Origin: Actinomycetota bacterium
Lineage (GTDB): Bacteria > Actinomycetota > Acidimicrobiia > Acidimicrobiales > Poriferisodalaceae
Reading direction: 5' to 3'
Assembly: GCA_014238065.1 (NCBI GenBank)
Contig: JABABU010000037.1
Location: 1-64,000, forward strand
Length of the DNA stretch: 64,000 nucleotides
Under the pieces are notes generated by a model. That model was not told where the DNA came from and did not search any database. It was given only the letters and a program-made list of their open reading frames with translations. The position numbers and the translations under genes were made by a program. This document shows positions 17,430 to 26,123 of the stretch, piece by piece. The stretch's first letter is position 1, and the number at the start of each line of letters is the position of its first letter.

Positions 17430-18497
17430 GTGTCTGCTGTGAAGGTGACGTTGATCGTGGAGACGATGCGACACCGCGTTCCGGGAGGAATCGGCGTCGC
17501 TACCCAGGCGCTGCGCGACGGATTGTCGGAGCACGACGATGTCAGCGTCGTCGAGTATTGGGCCCGCGGAGGAACTGGCGGGCGGTCGTCGATGTTGCCG
17601 CAGCCACTGCTGTACGAGGCATGGAGTCGATTCGGACGCCCCCAAGTCGGGGGTGGCGACGTCCTTCACGCTCCGATGCTCTTCGGTCCAACGGCTGACA
17701 GAGTTCCGACCGTCCTCACAGTTCACGACCTCGCCTGGCGTGACGAACAGGATGTTCGCAGCAGCCGGTCAGTTCGACTTCACGAACGCATGTGGCGACG
17801 GGTGGTTGCGTCAGAGGTGACGGTCGTCACGTCGACCGAGGTCATGGCAGGGTCCCTGGTCGAAGCAGGAATTCCTGCGGGACGATGCGTGGTGATTCCA
17901 CTCGGGGTCTCGTCTCGTGACGTTCACGAGGTCGGTGAAACCTTGCCGTCCGGCAACCCCTACGTTCTCTCAGTATCGACGTTGGAGCCGAGGAAGAACC
18001 TTGCCGGGCTTCTCAAGGCGTTTGAGCTGAGCGGACTCTGGAACGACGGGTACGAGTTGATCATTGTGGGGCCCGATGGTTGGGAGGTCGACGTTTCCGC
18101 TCTCGTCGGGTCGCAACCTCGCGAAGTGGCACAGCAAGTTCGCGTGCTCGGGTATGTGTCGGACGTCGATCTCGCAGAGCTCTACCGTGGCGCCGGCGTG
18201 GCCGCGTATCCCTCGTTCTCTGAGGGGTTCGGCCTACCCGTACTGGAGGCAATGAGCTGGGGCACGCCCGTCCTGACGAGCTCAGGGGGCAGCACTGCCG
18301 AGGTTGCCGGAGCTGCCGGCGTCCTCGTCGACCCGTCCCAGCCGGCGGACATCGCAGCTGGACTTCTCGCTGCCGTCGACCCGGCACGCCGGAAGGCTCT
18401 GCGTGCCGCCGGGCTCGCGAGGGCTGCCGAGTTGTCGTGGGACCGTCATGTCGAGCAGACCGTGGACCTGTACCGGACCGTCGGGAATGGCCGGTGA
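17430..18497 (+). CDS. GT4 family glycosyltransferase
   Basis: A 355-residue GT-B enzyme. The N-terminal half contains VPGGIGVATQALRDGL and TVLTVHDLAWRDEQD; the hinge has VLSVSTLEPRKNLAGLLKAF, and the donor site has the E-x7-E motif in SFSEGFGLPVLEAMSWGTPVL. These features are typical of mannosyltransferase-like GT4 enzymes, but the sugar is not readable. It starts at a GTG 39 bases after the uxs stop. The stop codon overlaps the GTG of the next gene (GTGA), so translation is coupled to the methyltransferase. Confidence 0.9.
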   Translation: MSAVKVTLIVETMRHRVPGGIGVATQALRDGLSEHDDVSVVEYWARGGTGGRSSMLPQPLLYEAWSRFGRPQVGGGDVLHAPMLFGPTADRVPTVLTVHDLAWRDEQDVRSSRSVRLHERMWRRVVASEVTVVTSTEVMAGSLVEAGIPAGRCVVIPLGVSSRDVHEVGETLPSGNPYVLSVSTLEPRKNLAGLLKAFELSGLWNDGYELIIVGPDGWEVDVSALVGSQPREVAQQVRVLGYVSDVDLAELYRGAGVAAYPSFSEGFGLPVLEAMSWGTPVLTSSGGSTAEVAGAAGVLVDPSQPADIAAGLLAAVDPARRKALRAAGLARAAELSWDRHVEQTVDLYRTVGNGR

Positions 18498-19249
18498 CTG
18501 ACCGGCTGGCCCGCGACTGGGACGATCTCGCAAGAATCGACCCGATGTTCACGATCCTCTCGGATGTCTCGAAGGATGCCGGTCGGTGGGACGTCGAAGA
18601 CTTTTTCGAGACCGGGCGCCACGATTTCGTCGCGACCCTGGCGAGGGCCGAGGAGTGGTCGCTGCCGGTGTCGAACGAGCTGGCGCTCGACTTCGGGTGC
18701 GGGATCGGACGGGTCACTCAGGCCATGGCGACTCGCTTCGAACACTGTGTCGGGGTCGACGTGTCGGCTGCCATGATCTCCCAGGCCCGCGAGTTCGGCG
18801 AGGGGATGGCCCGGCTGGAGTTCGTTCACAATGTCGACTCCGACCTGCGACTGTTCGGCGATGGCCAGTTCGACCTGGTCTACTGCAGTGTCGTGTTGCA
18901 GCATCTCGGCCGTCGAAGTCTTGTCGAGTCGTTCATTGGCGAGTTCTGCAGGGTCTTGCGGCCCGGTGGGTTGCTCGTGTTTCAAGTCCCGCACGCTTTG
19001 GCTCTCCGAAGTCGACTCCAGCTGAGACGACGGCTGCATCATGTCCTGCGAAGCCTTCGAGTCGGATCGGAAACGCTTGCCGCTGCAGGGATCTACCCCA
19101 TCGGAATGCTCAGCGTTCCCCCTCGGCGAGTCGAGCGCTGCCTGCGTGACAGCGACGAAGAGATCGTGCAGTTGTGTGTGGACGTGACGCGTACTCCCCG
19201 ATACCCGAGCGCGACGTATTGGGTGACTCGTCGATCGGCTGTGTCGTGA
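18494..19249 (+). CDS. Class I SAM-dependent methyltransferase
   Basis: A 251-residue soluble methyltransferase. Motif I is ALDFGCGIGRVTQAMA near residue 65, the ribose-binding acid is in VGVDVSAAMI, and motif IV is FDLVYCSVVLQHL, followed by RVLRPGGLLVFQVP. The C-terminal third is Arg-rich. The start is the GTG that shares bases with the preceding stop; an open frame upstream lies within the glycosyltransferase. Its own stop overlaps the GTG of the following glycosyltransferase. Flanked on both sides by coupled GT4 genes, it probably methylates a sugar of the same polymer; the acceptor is unknown. Confidence 0.88.
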   Translation: MTDRLARDWDDLARIDPMFTILSDVSKDAGRWDVEDFFETGRHDFVATLARAEEWSLPVSNELALDFGCGIGRVTQAMATRFEHCVGVDVSAAMISQAREFGEGMARLEFVHNVDSDLRLFGDGQFDLVYCSVVLQHLGRRSLVESFIGEFCRVLRPGGLLVFQVPHALALRSRLQLRRRLHHVLRSLRVGSETLAAAGIYPIGMLSVPPRRVERCLRDSDEEIVQLCVDVTRTPRYPSATYWVTRRSAVS

Positions 19250-20355
19250 TTCGGCTCGGCGTGAACACCGCTTTTCTCGATCCTGGGGAACGCAGCGGCA
19301 CGGGTGTCTATACGTGGTCACTCGTCGAGAGGCTCGCAGGTGACCCGAGGATCGAACTCGTCGTGTTCAGCCGCGGCGGGCGCCTCGGCACGGTGGGCGA
19401 AAAATGGGTGCGTTCAGTGGCGACTCCTGAGTTTCGCTCGACCCCCATGCGCATTCTCTGGGAGCAGACACGCCTCGGTCGTTTGGCCACAGCGGAAGGC
19501 GTCGACGTTCTCTGGAATCCAGGATACGTCGGTCCAGTTCGCCCGAGGGTTCCGTCCGTCGTGACGATCCACGACATGTATTACGCCGAGTTTCCCGAAG
19601 CGCTCTCGGCTAGTCGCAGGATCTACTACCGGTGGTTCGTCCCTCGATCGGCCAAGGCCTCAGCCGCGGTGATAGCGGTGTCGACGAATACGGCGTCGGA
19701 CATCGCGCGCCACGTCGATGGCGTCGAAGGCCGGCTTCACATCATCCATGAGGCGCCGCGTGATCTGGCATACGACCGAGACCCGCACGTTGCGTTGCGG
19801 CCATATTTCCTGGTCGCGGCGTCCGTCACCAGGAACAAGAACATCGAGGCTGTCGAATCGGCACTGTCGGCGTTGACCAGCGCCGGCCATGACATCGACG
19901 TCGTCGTCGCCGGTGGAGATCCGTTCGGGATACTGGCTGAGCTGAGCCGGCACAGCCGAGTTGCAGATCGACTGAAGTTGATGCCCGGTATCAGCGACGA
20001 TGACTTGGTGTCGTTGCTGAAGGGCGCAGTTGCTCTCCTCGCTCCATCTCACTATGAGGGCTTCAACCTGCCAGTGCTCGAAGCTCAGATGGCAGGCACT
20101 CCTGTGGTGGCCAGCGCCGCAGGTGCACTGGAGGAGGTGCTGGGTGAGAGTGCGCTCACGATCGATCCAGACGACCCGGACACACTTGCAGCTGCGATGT
20201 CGTCACTGTTGGGCAGCGAACGCCTCAGGGTCGGGCTGACGGACAGGGGACTGAAGAACGTCGAGCGGTTCTCGTGGTCGAGAGCCGCAGACGAGCTCGT
20301 GGATGTCGTCGAACACATTGCTCTCGACCGTGCTGCCCTCGAAGGTGGCGACTGA
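19246..20355 (+). CDS. GT4 family glycosyltransferase
   Basis: A 369-residue GT-B enzyme with the early Gly-rich loop ERSGTGVYTWSLVERL, the mid-protein VVTIHDMYYAEFPEALS and the donor motif YEGFNLPVLEAQMAGTPVV. It starts at the GTG overlapping the previous stop (GTGA), and its TGA overlaps the ATG of the next gene (TGATG). This puts four genes from 17430 to 21353 in one translationally coupled unit. Sugar specificity cannot be told; the overall pattern resembles mannosyl- and rhamnosyltransferases of polysaccharide clusters. Confidence 0.9.
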   Translation: MIRLGVNTAFLDPGERSGTGVYTWSLVERLAGDPRIELVVFSRGGRLGTVGEKWVRSVATPEFRSTPMRILWEQTRLGRLATAEGVDVLWNPGYVGPVRPRVPSVVTIHDMYYAEFPEALSASRRIYYRWFVPRSAKASAAVIAVSTNTASDIARHVDGVEGRLHIIHEAPRDLAYDRDPHVALRPYFLVAASVTRNKNIEAVESALSALTSAGHDIDVVVAGGDPFGILAELSRHSRVADRLKLMPGISDDDLVSLLKGAVALLAPSHYEGFNLPVLEAQMAGTPVVASAAGALEEVLGESALTIDPDDPDTLAAAMSSLLGSERLRVGLTDRGLKNVERFSWSRAADELVDVVEHIALDRAALEGGD

Positions 20356-21353
20356 TGTCGAAGATGTTGATCACCGGCGGATCGGGCTTCATCGGGATGA
20401 ACCTGGTCGAGCACGCGCTGGCGCGTGGGTGGACGGTCTCCACAATCGACCTGGCTGAGCCTGTCGTCGATGCACATCGGGCGTTGTGGACCGAGATCGA
20501 TCTACTCGATGCGGCAGCTGTGAGCGGCGCCGTTGCGTTGTCGGGCGCTGATGTCGTGGTGCACCTCGCTGCACGCACCGATCTCCAAGGAGACGACGTC
20601 GCGGCGTACGACCTCAATGTCGCAGGCACCAAGAACGTTGTCGATGCCATCCTCGGAATCGACGATGCCGAGCGACCGCGTCTGGTCAACGTTTCGACGA
20701 TGCTGGTGTGCAGTTACGGGCGTCAGCCTTCGGGACCTGACGATGTGGACCCGGTGACGCCATACGGCGAGAGCAAGGTCGTCGCCGAGAGGTGCGTTGC
20801 GACCGCTGACGATCTGGAGTGGGTCACGATCCGACCGACGTCGGTCTGGGGTCCCCACTTTGCGGGGGGATATCGCCAATTCTTCGACCGGGTCCTGAGG
20901 CGTCGCTATCTGAACGTGGGTTTGAGACCGATTGCCAAGGATTTCGTCTACGTGTCGAATCTTGCTGCGGACATCGTCGATCTGTCGGCTGCCGACGGTG
21001 CGCTCGTTTGTGGCAGGACGTTCTATTCGCTCGACCAACCCCGGTACTCGACCCGCGAGTTCGCCGCGGCCATCGCAGAGGCCGCAGGCGGACGCTCGCC
21101 ACGGAGTCTCCCTGTGTGGGCGCTACGTGTGGTCGCGGCCGTATTCGATGCAGCCAGAACGGTTCGCCTTGTCGCGAACCCGCCGATGGGCAGGTTTCGG
21201 CTGTCCAACATGACGACTCCGTGCTCGCTCGACACCTGGGGTGTCGAAACGATGTCGACACAACCGCGGGTCGACCTCCGATCCGGAGTCATCGCCACTG
21301 TTGCCTGGATCGAGCGCTGCCAAGTACGGCCAGATCGTTCTGTAGGGTCCTGA
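20355..21353 (+). CDS. NAD-dependent epimerase/dehydratase (extended SDR)
   Basis: A 332-residue extended SDR. It has the NAD motif LITGGSGFIGMNLVEHAL, VVVHLAARTDLQG, the catalytic Tyr and Lys in TPYGESKVVAE, and IRPTSVWGPHF. The substrate Ser/Thr of the active site is probably in NVSTMLVCSYG. Unlike the neighbouring UDP-xylose synthase it has no diagnostic subfamily motif, and the C-terminal third is unusual, so it could act on a nucleotide sugar or a lipid-linked sugar. It is coupled to the preceding glycosyltransferase and ends 6 bases before the next. Confidence 0.82.
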   Translation: MSKMLITGGSGFIGMNLVEHALARGWTVSTIDLAEPVVDAHRALWTEIDLLDAAAVSGAVALSGADVVVHLAARTDLQGDDVAAYDLNVAGTKNVVDAILGIDDAERPRLVNVSTMLVCSYGRQPSGPDDVDPVTPYGESKVVAERCVATADDLEWVTIRPTSVWGPHFAGGYRQFFDRVLRRRYLNVGLRPIAKDFVYVSNLAADIVDLSAADGALVCGRTFYSLDQPRYSTREFAAAIAEAAGGRSPRSLPVWALRVVAAVFDAARTVRLVANPPMGRFRLSNMTTPCSLDTWGVETMSTQPRVDLRSGVIATVAWIERCQVRPDRSVGS

Positions 21354-21359
21354 GCCGTC

Positions 21360-22577
21360 GTGCGCCTTCTCGTCTTGTGCCCTCATTTCACGCCAGATGT
21401 CGCCCCGACGGGCGAGGTCATGACCCGCATCGTCGAGGAGCTGGTTGCCCGCGGTCATGAAGTCGAGGTCGTGACTTCGCTCCCGTGGTACCGAGATCAC
21501 GCCATCGAAGATGGTTGGGGTGGAAAGCTCGTTCGCCGCGAGACCACGGCGTGGGGTCGCATCTTCCGTATCAACCCGTTCCCGACGGCTGACAGGCGGA
21601 ACCTTCTGCGCCGGGCGTTGTCGTTCGGTGGCTTCACGATCGTGGCGACCGTCGTTGGTTCCCTTGGACGGCGCGTCGACGCCGTCATCGCGATGTCGCC
21701 TCCGCTCACACTGGGTCCTGCAGGATGGATCGCCAGTCTGTTTCGACGGGCACCCTTTCTGTTCAACGTCCAAGACGTCTACCCAGATGTCGCGGTCGAG
21801 GTCGGGGCCATCACCAACCGACACGCCATCCGAGTTCTGAGCTGGCTCGAGCGGTTCAGCTATGCCCGCTCCGACGCGGTGACGGTTCTGTCGCGCGATC
21901 TCGAAGAGAATCTGGCCAAGAAGATGAAGGACCCCTCGAAGATCCATGTCATCCCGAACTTCGTCGACACCGAATGGATCTCGCCCGCGGCGCGGGAGAA
22001 CTCTTACCGCGGTGAACTCGGCCTCACCGACGAAACCGTCGTGTTGTATGCGGGCAACATCGGCTACTCACAACCCCTCGAGATGCTCGTCGAGGCTGCG
22101 AGGCGATACGCGTCCCGCCACGACGTCCACTTCGTCGTCAACGGCAGTGGCAGCGGCCGTGAAGCCATCGAAGCCAGCGCAGCCGGCCTCGCCAACATCA
22201 CGTTCGTCGATCTTCAGCCAAAGGAGCGACTCCCAGAAGTGCTGGCCGCAGGCGACATCCACTTGGTGCTGCTCCGCGAAGGTCTAGCTGCTTCCTCAGT
22301 CCCATCGAAGACGTACTCCATCCTGGCTTCAGGACGCCCGCTGGTCGTGAGCGTTGATGTCAACAGCGAGGTCGCTCTGCTGGTGGAAGAGGCTCGGGCC
22401 GGACGTGCCGTACCTCCCGAGGACACCGAAGCGTTCGTCGCGGCCCTCGGCGAGTTGATCGACGACCCCGAGGAGCGCGACCGGGCAGGAGCTTCGGCCA
22501 GAGCAGCAGTTGAGACGCGGTTCTCCCCGGCAGCAGTGGCCGAGGCCTATGAAGGGCTCATCGACGAGTTGGGCTGA
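21360..22577 (+). CDS. WbuB-like GT4 family glycosyltransferase
   Basis: A 405-residue GT-B enzyme of the subgroup seen in WbuB/WcaI-type proteins. Recognisable parts are LVLCPHFTPDVAPTGEVMTR, VVTSLPWYRD, LTLGPAGWIASLFRRAPFLF, NVQDVYPDVAVEVGAI, VIPNFVDTEWISP and a C-terminal VPSKTYSILASGRPLV. This subgroup often uses UDP-HexNAc-type donors, but that is only a hint. The GTG start at 21360 is 6 bases after the preceding SDR stop and continues the same operon. The stop is followed by 60 bases before the next gene. Confidence 0.88.
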   Translation: MRLLVLCPHFTPDVAPTGEVMTRIVEELVARGHEVEVVTSLPWYRDHAIEDGWGGKLVRRETTAWGRIFRINPFPTADRRNLLRRALSFGGFTIVATVVGSLGRRVDAVIAMSPPLTLGPAGWIASLFRRAPFLFNVQDVYPDVAVEVGAITNRHAIRVLSWLERFSYARSDAVTVLSRDLEENLAKKMKDPSKIHVIPNFVDTEWISPAARENSYRGELGLTDETVVLYAGNIGYSQPLEMLVEAARRYASRHDVHFVVNGSGSGREAIEASAAGLANITFVDLQPKERLPEVLAAGDIHLVLLREGLAASSVPSKTYSILASGRPLVVSVDVNSEVALLVEEARAGRAVPPEDTEAFVAALGELIDDPEERDRAGASARAAVETRFSPAAVAEAYEGLIDELG

Positions 22578-22637
22578 GTGGACGTGTTCTAGATCAAGTG
22601 TTCGGGTGGAGCCGCCAATCCCACTTGAACCGGTACC

Positions 22638-23390
22638 GTGGTGCGCCGTATGGCCAAGTCCTCAGCAGTCAAGAAGGTCGCCCGCGCCGCCGCATCCGGT
22701 GGTGGAAGGGTGGCGCGCCCAGGCGAGAACAGTCGGTTCTTCCCCATCGCCATGGCAGCGGTCGTGATACTCGGTGTGATCTTCATCGTGATCGCCCGCA
22801 ACGAGCGGATCGAGAACGCCGACAACTCGCCGCCGAGAGTCAACCGTGACCACTTCCACTCGGCATATCGCATCGACATCTGCGGTGAGAACATCGTGTT
22901 GCCGAACGACAACGTCGACGACGTCACCGGAATTCACACCCACGGCGATGGTCTGATCCACATCCACCCGTTCGTGAGCACCGTGTCTGGTCGCAACGCC
23001 ACTCTTGGGGCGTTCTTCGCGGAATCCGACGGGTCGCTGACCGACACCGAGCTGTCGATTCTTGGTCGGACGCTGGTGGAAGGCACCGACACATGCGACG
23101 GCCAGCCCGGTGAGCTGGTCGTGCTGAAGTGGGTCAGTGTTTCGGCCGAGGCTCCTCTGGTGTTCGACGAGAATCTTGCCGACGTGAATCTCGACAACAC
23201 CGGTGCCACTCAAGGTCAGCTGTTCACGATCGCGTTCGTGGCAGAAGGCACTGACAGCGATGACATTCCTCGTCCTGACGATGCATTCCTTCGTCAGTAC
23301 GTCGGTCTTCCTGCGACCGATCAGCCTCTGAGTGAAACGGACACAGGCGAGCCGATCGAAGTCACGACGACGACCGTCGCCGGAGGCTGA
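22638..23390 (+). CDS. Membrane-anchored protein with His-rich HxHGDGxIHIHP motif, function unknown
   Basis: A 250-residue protein I cannot assign. A basic N-terminus (KKVARAAASGGGRVARPG) precedes one membrane helix (FFPIAMAAVVILGVIFIVIA, residues 35-54), so about 195 residues should be outside. The outer part contains GIHTHGDGLIHIHPF with four His in a tight cluster, a plausible metal site, two Cys (CGE and TCDG) that could pair, and a Thr/Glu-rich tail. It starts at GTG 22638, or ATG 22650, and ends 7 bases before the nucleotidyltransferase gene, so it is probably co-transcribed with it. Confidence 0.75.
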   Translation: MVRRMAKSSAVKKVARAAASGGGRVARPGENSRFFPIAMAAVVILGVIFIVIARNERIENADNSPPRVNRDHFHSAYRIDICGENIVLPNDNVDDVTGIHTHGDGLIHIHPFVSTVSGRNATLGAFFAESDGSLTDTELSILGRTLVEGTDTCDGQPGELVVLKWVSVSAEAPLVFDENLADVNLDNTGATQGQLFTIAFVAEGTDSDDIPRPDDAFLRQYVGLPATDQPLSETDTGEPIEVTTTTVAGG

Positions 23391-23397
23391 CACCGTA

Positions 23398-24405
23398 GTG
23401 AAGGCGCTTGTTCTGGTCGGGGGATTCGGGACCCGGCTGCGACCACTCACCCTGACCACGCCCAAACAGATGCTGCCGATCGCGGGGCGACCGATGATCG
23501 AGTGGGTTGTCGGCCGACTCGCCGATCACGGCGTTGACGAAGTGGTCCTCAGCCTCGGGTATCGGCCCGACGCGTTCATCGAGGCGTACCCCGACGAAGT
23601 CTGCGCCGGATTGCCGATTCGTTATGTCACCGAGCCTGAGCCTCGCGGCACCGCTGGAGCCGTTCGTTTCGCGGCCGACGAGGTCGGATTCGATGACACC
23701 TTTCTCGTGCTGAACGGCGACGTTCTGACCGATCTCGACATCAGCGCATTGGTCGACTTCCACCGCTCGAGAGGCGCTGAAGCAACCATCTCTCTCCACA
23801 AGGTCGAAGACCCTTCCGCTTTCGGTGTGGTTCCGACCGATGACGAAGGCCGGGTCATAGCGTTCGTCGAGAAGCCTCCCCGCGAAGAAGCCCCGACCGA
23901 TCTCATCAACGCTGGCACCTATGTCGTCGAGCCGTCGGTTCTCGACCTGATCGAGCCAGGCCGAGAGGTGTCGATCGAGCGAGAGACCTTCCCGGCCATC
24001 GTCGACCGCTGCGGTCTGTACGCGATGGCAGCCGACACGTACTGGCTCGACACGGGAACTCCGCAGCTCTATGTGACAGCAAACCTCGACGTCATCACGG
24101 GACGTCGTGCCGGCGCGTCGGCTGAACCGGTGCGCGGCGATGTGGCGGGGTCGGCGCGTGTGGTGGACTCGGTCATCGGCGTTGGGTCGACTGTTGGAAC
24201 GGATGCCGCAGTCGTAGCTTCGGTGGTGATGAATGGCGTGCACATCGGTGAAGGAGCCGCTATCGAGGACTCGGTCCTGATGGATGGCGTCAGGATCGGT
24301 GCAGGAGCACGTGTCACCGGTTGCTCGGTCATCGGCGCTGGTGAGGAGGTCGCCGCCGGTGCTCAACTGGATGGCGACAGGGTCCCGGGTCCGAACGATG
24401 GATGA
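23398..24405 (+). CDS. Sugar-nucleotide pyrophosphorylase, probably mannose-1-phosphate guanylyltransferase
   Basis: A 335-residue NTP transferase. The GT-A-like N-terminal domain has LVLVGGFGTRLRPLTLTTPK, PMIEWVVGRLADHGVDEVVL, FLVLNGDVLTD (metal-binding Asp) and VEKPPRE. From about residue 245 there are left-handed-helix hexapeptide repeats (GVHIGEGAAIEDSVLMDGVR). This arrangement matches mycobacterial Rv3264c, a GDP-mannose pyrophosphorylase, as I recall; a glucose-1-phosphate enzyme cannot be excluded. GDP-mannose would feed the GDP-mannose dehydratase at 32.7 kb. The GTG at 23398 directly precedes the motif; the end overlaps the next gene by 8 bases. Confidence 0.85.
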   Translation: MKALVLVGGFGTRLRPLTLTTPKQMLPIAGRPMIEWVVGRLADHGVDEVVLSLGYRPDAFIEAYPDEVCAGLPIRYVTEPEPRGTAGAVRFAADEVGFDDTFLVLNGDVLTDLDISALVDFHRSRGAEATISLHKVEDPSAFGVVPTDDEGRVIAFVEKPPREEAPTDLINAGTYVVEPSVLDLIEPGREVSIERETFPAIVDRCGLYAMAADTYWLDTGTPQLYVTANLDVITGRRAGASAEPVRGDVAGSARVVDSVIGVGSTVGTDAAVVASVVMNGVHIGEGAAIEDSVLMDGVRIGAGARVTGCSVIGAGEEVAAGAQLDGDRVPGPNDG

Positions 24406-25339
24406 TGGGGCTGTCGTCCTCGTCACTGGCGCCGCCGGGTTCGTCGGGTCGCACGCGGTCGATCGTCTGATTGCCGGTGGCTGCAAGGTCGAGGCTGTCG
24501 ACGACCTCTCGTTCGGTTCGATCGCCAACCTCGATGATGCCCGCACTGACGGCGGGCTGAGGTTCCACCAGATCGACGTCAGGACGCCCGATTTCATCGA
24601 TCTGGTCGGACGAGTGAAGCCCGACTCAATTGTTCACCTCGCGGGACATGTCGATCGCCCTGGTTCGTTGCTCGATCCGTTGTACGACGCTGACGTCAAC
24701 GTGCTCGGGACTCTGAATGTGCTCGAATCGGTCCGCGCCCATGAGATCCAGAAGATCTGTGTCGGTGTCCATGGGCTGTTCCGGCGAGAGGCTGCCTCGA
24801 CCGGCCGCATCGTTGTGGGGCAAGAACCTCGGACGCCGAGTCACATCTCGACCGAGGCGGTGGTCGACTACACCCGCGTTCATGGCGATGTGTACGGCCT
24901 CGATGTCCGAGTCGTTGCCCTCGCCAACGTCTATGGTCCTCGGCAGCGAACTGATGTGAATGGGCCTGTCATCGCGAATTTCGTCGCAGCTGCTGTTGCG
25001 GGTGATCCGTTACGTGTGCAGGGCGACGGGACCCAACTCCGCGACTTCGTGTATGTCGATGATGCGGTCGACGCGATCGCGAGGTCGCTCGATGTCGAGT
25101 CGGGCGCCGTGATTCCCGTCGGCAGCGGCGTTGCGACATCGGTCAGCGAGGTTGCCGACACCGTTGCGGCGGTTTCAGGTCGCGATGTGTCAGTCGAGTT
25201 CGGCGCGGCGCGACTGCTCGATCGTCCCGGTGTCGGGTTTCCGATTCAGGATGCCGCTCACCGGCTTGAGTGGGCCCCTTGGACCACCCTCCGGGAAGGC
25301 ATCGCGGCAACCATGTCCCAGGCCGGCGACAACAGCTGA
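24398..25339 (+). CDS. Extended SDR (epimerase-like) lacking the catalytic Tyr and Lys
   Basis: A 313-residue protein with a normal SDR shell: VLVTGAAGFVGSHAVDRL (NAD), VHLAGHVDRPGSLLDPLYD, NVLGTLNVLES, VVALANVYGPRQR and RDFVYVDDAVDAI. In the active site, where relatives read SPYGISKLAAEHY, this one reads TPSHISTEAVVDY, so Tyr becomes Ser and Lys becomes Thr. The preceding Ser-Ser-x-x-x-YG strand reads GVHGLFRRE. It therefore should not catalyse normal SDR chemistry. It overlaps the pyrophosphorylase by 8 bases and may bind the same nucleotide sugar. The frame is intact, so this is not ordinary decay. Confidence 0.82.
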   Translation: MDDGAVVLVTGAAGFVGSHAVDRLIAGGCKVEAVDDLSFGSIANLDDARTDGGLRFHQIDVRTPDFIDLVGRVKPDSIVHLAGHVDRPGSLLDPLYDADVNVLGTLNVLESVRAHEIQKICVGVHGLFRREAASTGRIVVGQEPRTPSHISTEAVVDYTRVHGDVYGLDVRVVALANVYGPRQRTDVNGPVIANFVAAAVAGDPLRVQGDGTQLRDFVYVDDAVDAIARSLDVESGAVIPVGSGVATSVSEVADTVAAVSGRDVSVEFGAARLLDRPGVGFPIQDAAHRLEWAPWTTLREGIAATMSQAGDNS

Positions 25340-25412
25340 GCTTTCCGGGCACGTTCACTCCGCGCAGAGCTTCCATGGCGCCTGAACGTTCAACAGAGCG
25401 ATGATGCAGGTC

Positions 25413-26123
25413 CTACCGAAAGAGATCCTCTGCCGGGTCTCTGATGATCTCGTCGGAGACCGATGAGTCTCTGAGCCAGTTGGCATCGACTCCTCTGATG
25501 ATGGCAACGGGAACGCCTTCTGACTTTCCGCAGACGAGGTCTGCTGCACCGGCGAGTTCGTCGACCACACAGACTTCGGTGACCATCAGCTCTCTGCCGA
25601 GGGCGTCGTTGGTTCCTTTGAGATCGAGGATCGCTCCGATCCCTGCGCAACCTATGGCGACGTCGGTGAGGCCTCTGCGCCATGGTCGTCCGAACGTGTC
25701 GCTGATGATGACAGCGACTTCGGTTTGGTAGAGCCCGCGAATGCGGTCCCTGATGCGGCGCGCGCTGCGGTCGGAGTCGTCAGGGAGCAGAGCCGCGGTG
25801 CCACGGTCGACGTTCGAGAGGTCGATGCCGGCGTTGGCGCACACGAATCCGTGTTTGGTCTCGCTGATGATGAGTTCGCCTCTTCGGCGAAGGACGCGTA
25901 CTGACTCGCGTTCGACGATGGGTTTGTGCGACAGCGGGTCCGAGGGGTCGACGTCGACCATCGCGCCTTCGGCTTTGGAGACGACCTTCTGAGTGACGAC
26001 GAGGACGTCGCCGGATTCGAGTCCTGCTTCGCCGGCCTGCGCGGCCTCGGCGATGGTGCGTCCGAGGTCGTTGCCTTCCCGGATCTCGCCGATGCCGTGG
26101 ATGGGGATGATCGTGAGGGTCAT
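25413..26123 (-). CDS. cofE: Coenzyme F420-0:L-glutamate ligase
   Basis: A 236-residue cytosolic enzyme that adds glutamates to F420-0 using GTP. It matches CofE and the N-terminal half of FbiB: PIHGIGEIREGNDL, SGDVLVVTQKVVSKAEG, RRGELIISETKHGFVCANAGID, ISDTFGRPWRRGLTDVAIG and AGAADLVCGKSEGVPVAIIRG. The C-terminal nitroreductase-like half of mycobacterial FbiB is absent. The ATG at 26123 overlaps the cofD stop by 4 bases (ATGA), which favours it over an in-frame start at 26147. Last gene of a six-gene coupled run. Confidence 0.95.
   Translation of the reverse strand: MTLTIIPIHGIGEIREGNDLGRTIAEAAQAGEAGLESGDVLVVTQKVVSKAEGAMVDVDPSDPLSHKPIVERESVRVLRRRGELIISETKHGFVCANAGIDLSNVDRGTAALLPDDSDRSARRIRDRIRGLYQTEVAVIISDTFGRPWRRGLTDVAIGCAGIGAILDLKGTNDALGRELMVTEVCVVDELAGAADLVCGKSEGVPVAIIRGVDANWLRDSSVSDEIIRDPAEDLFR

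Noticed and set aside
23362-24597. A 411-codon minus-strand open frame opposite the pyrophosphorylase
   Set aside because: Antisense to two genes with clear motifs; composition is that of a shadow frame.
25383-25392. TGAACGTTCA palindrome between the convergent SDR and cofE genes
   Set aside because: Ten bases without loop or T-run, between two stop codons; not a terminator and not at a promoter.
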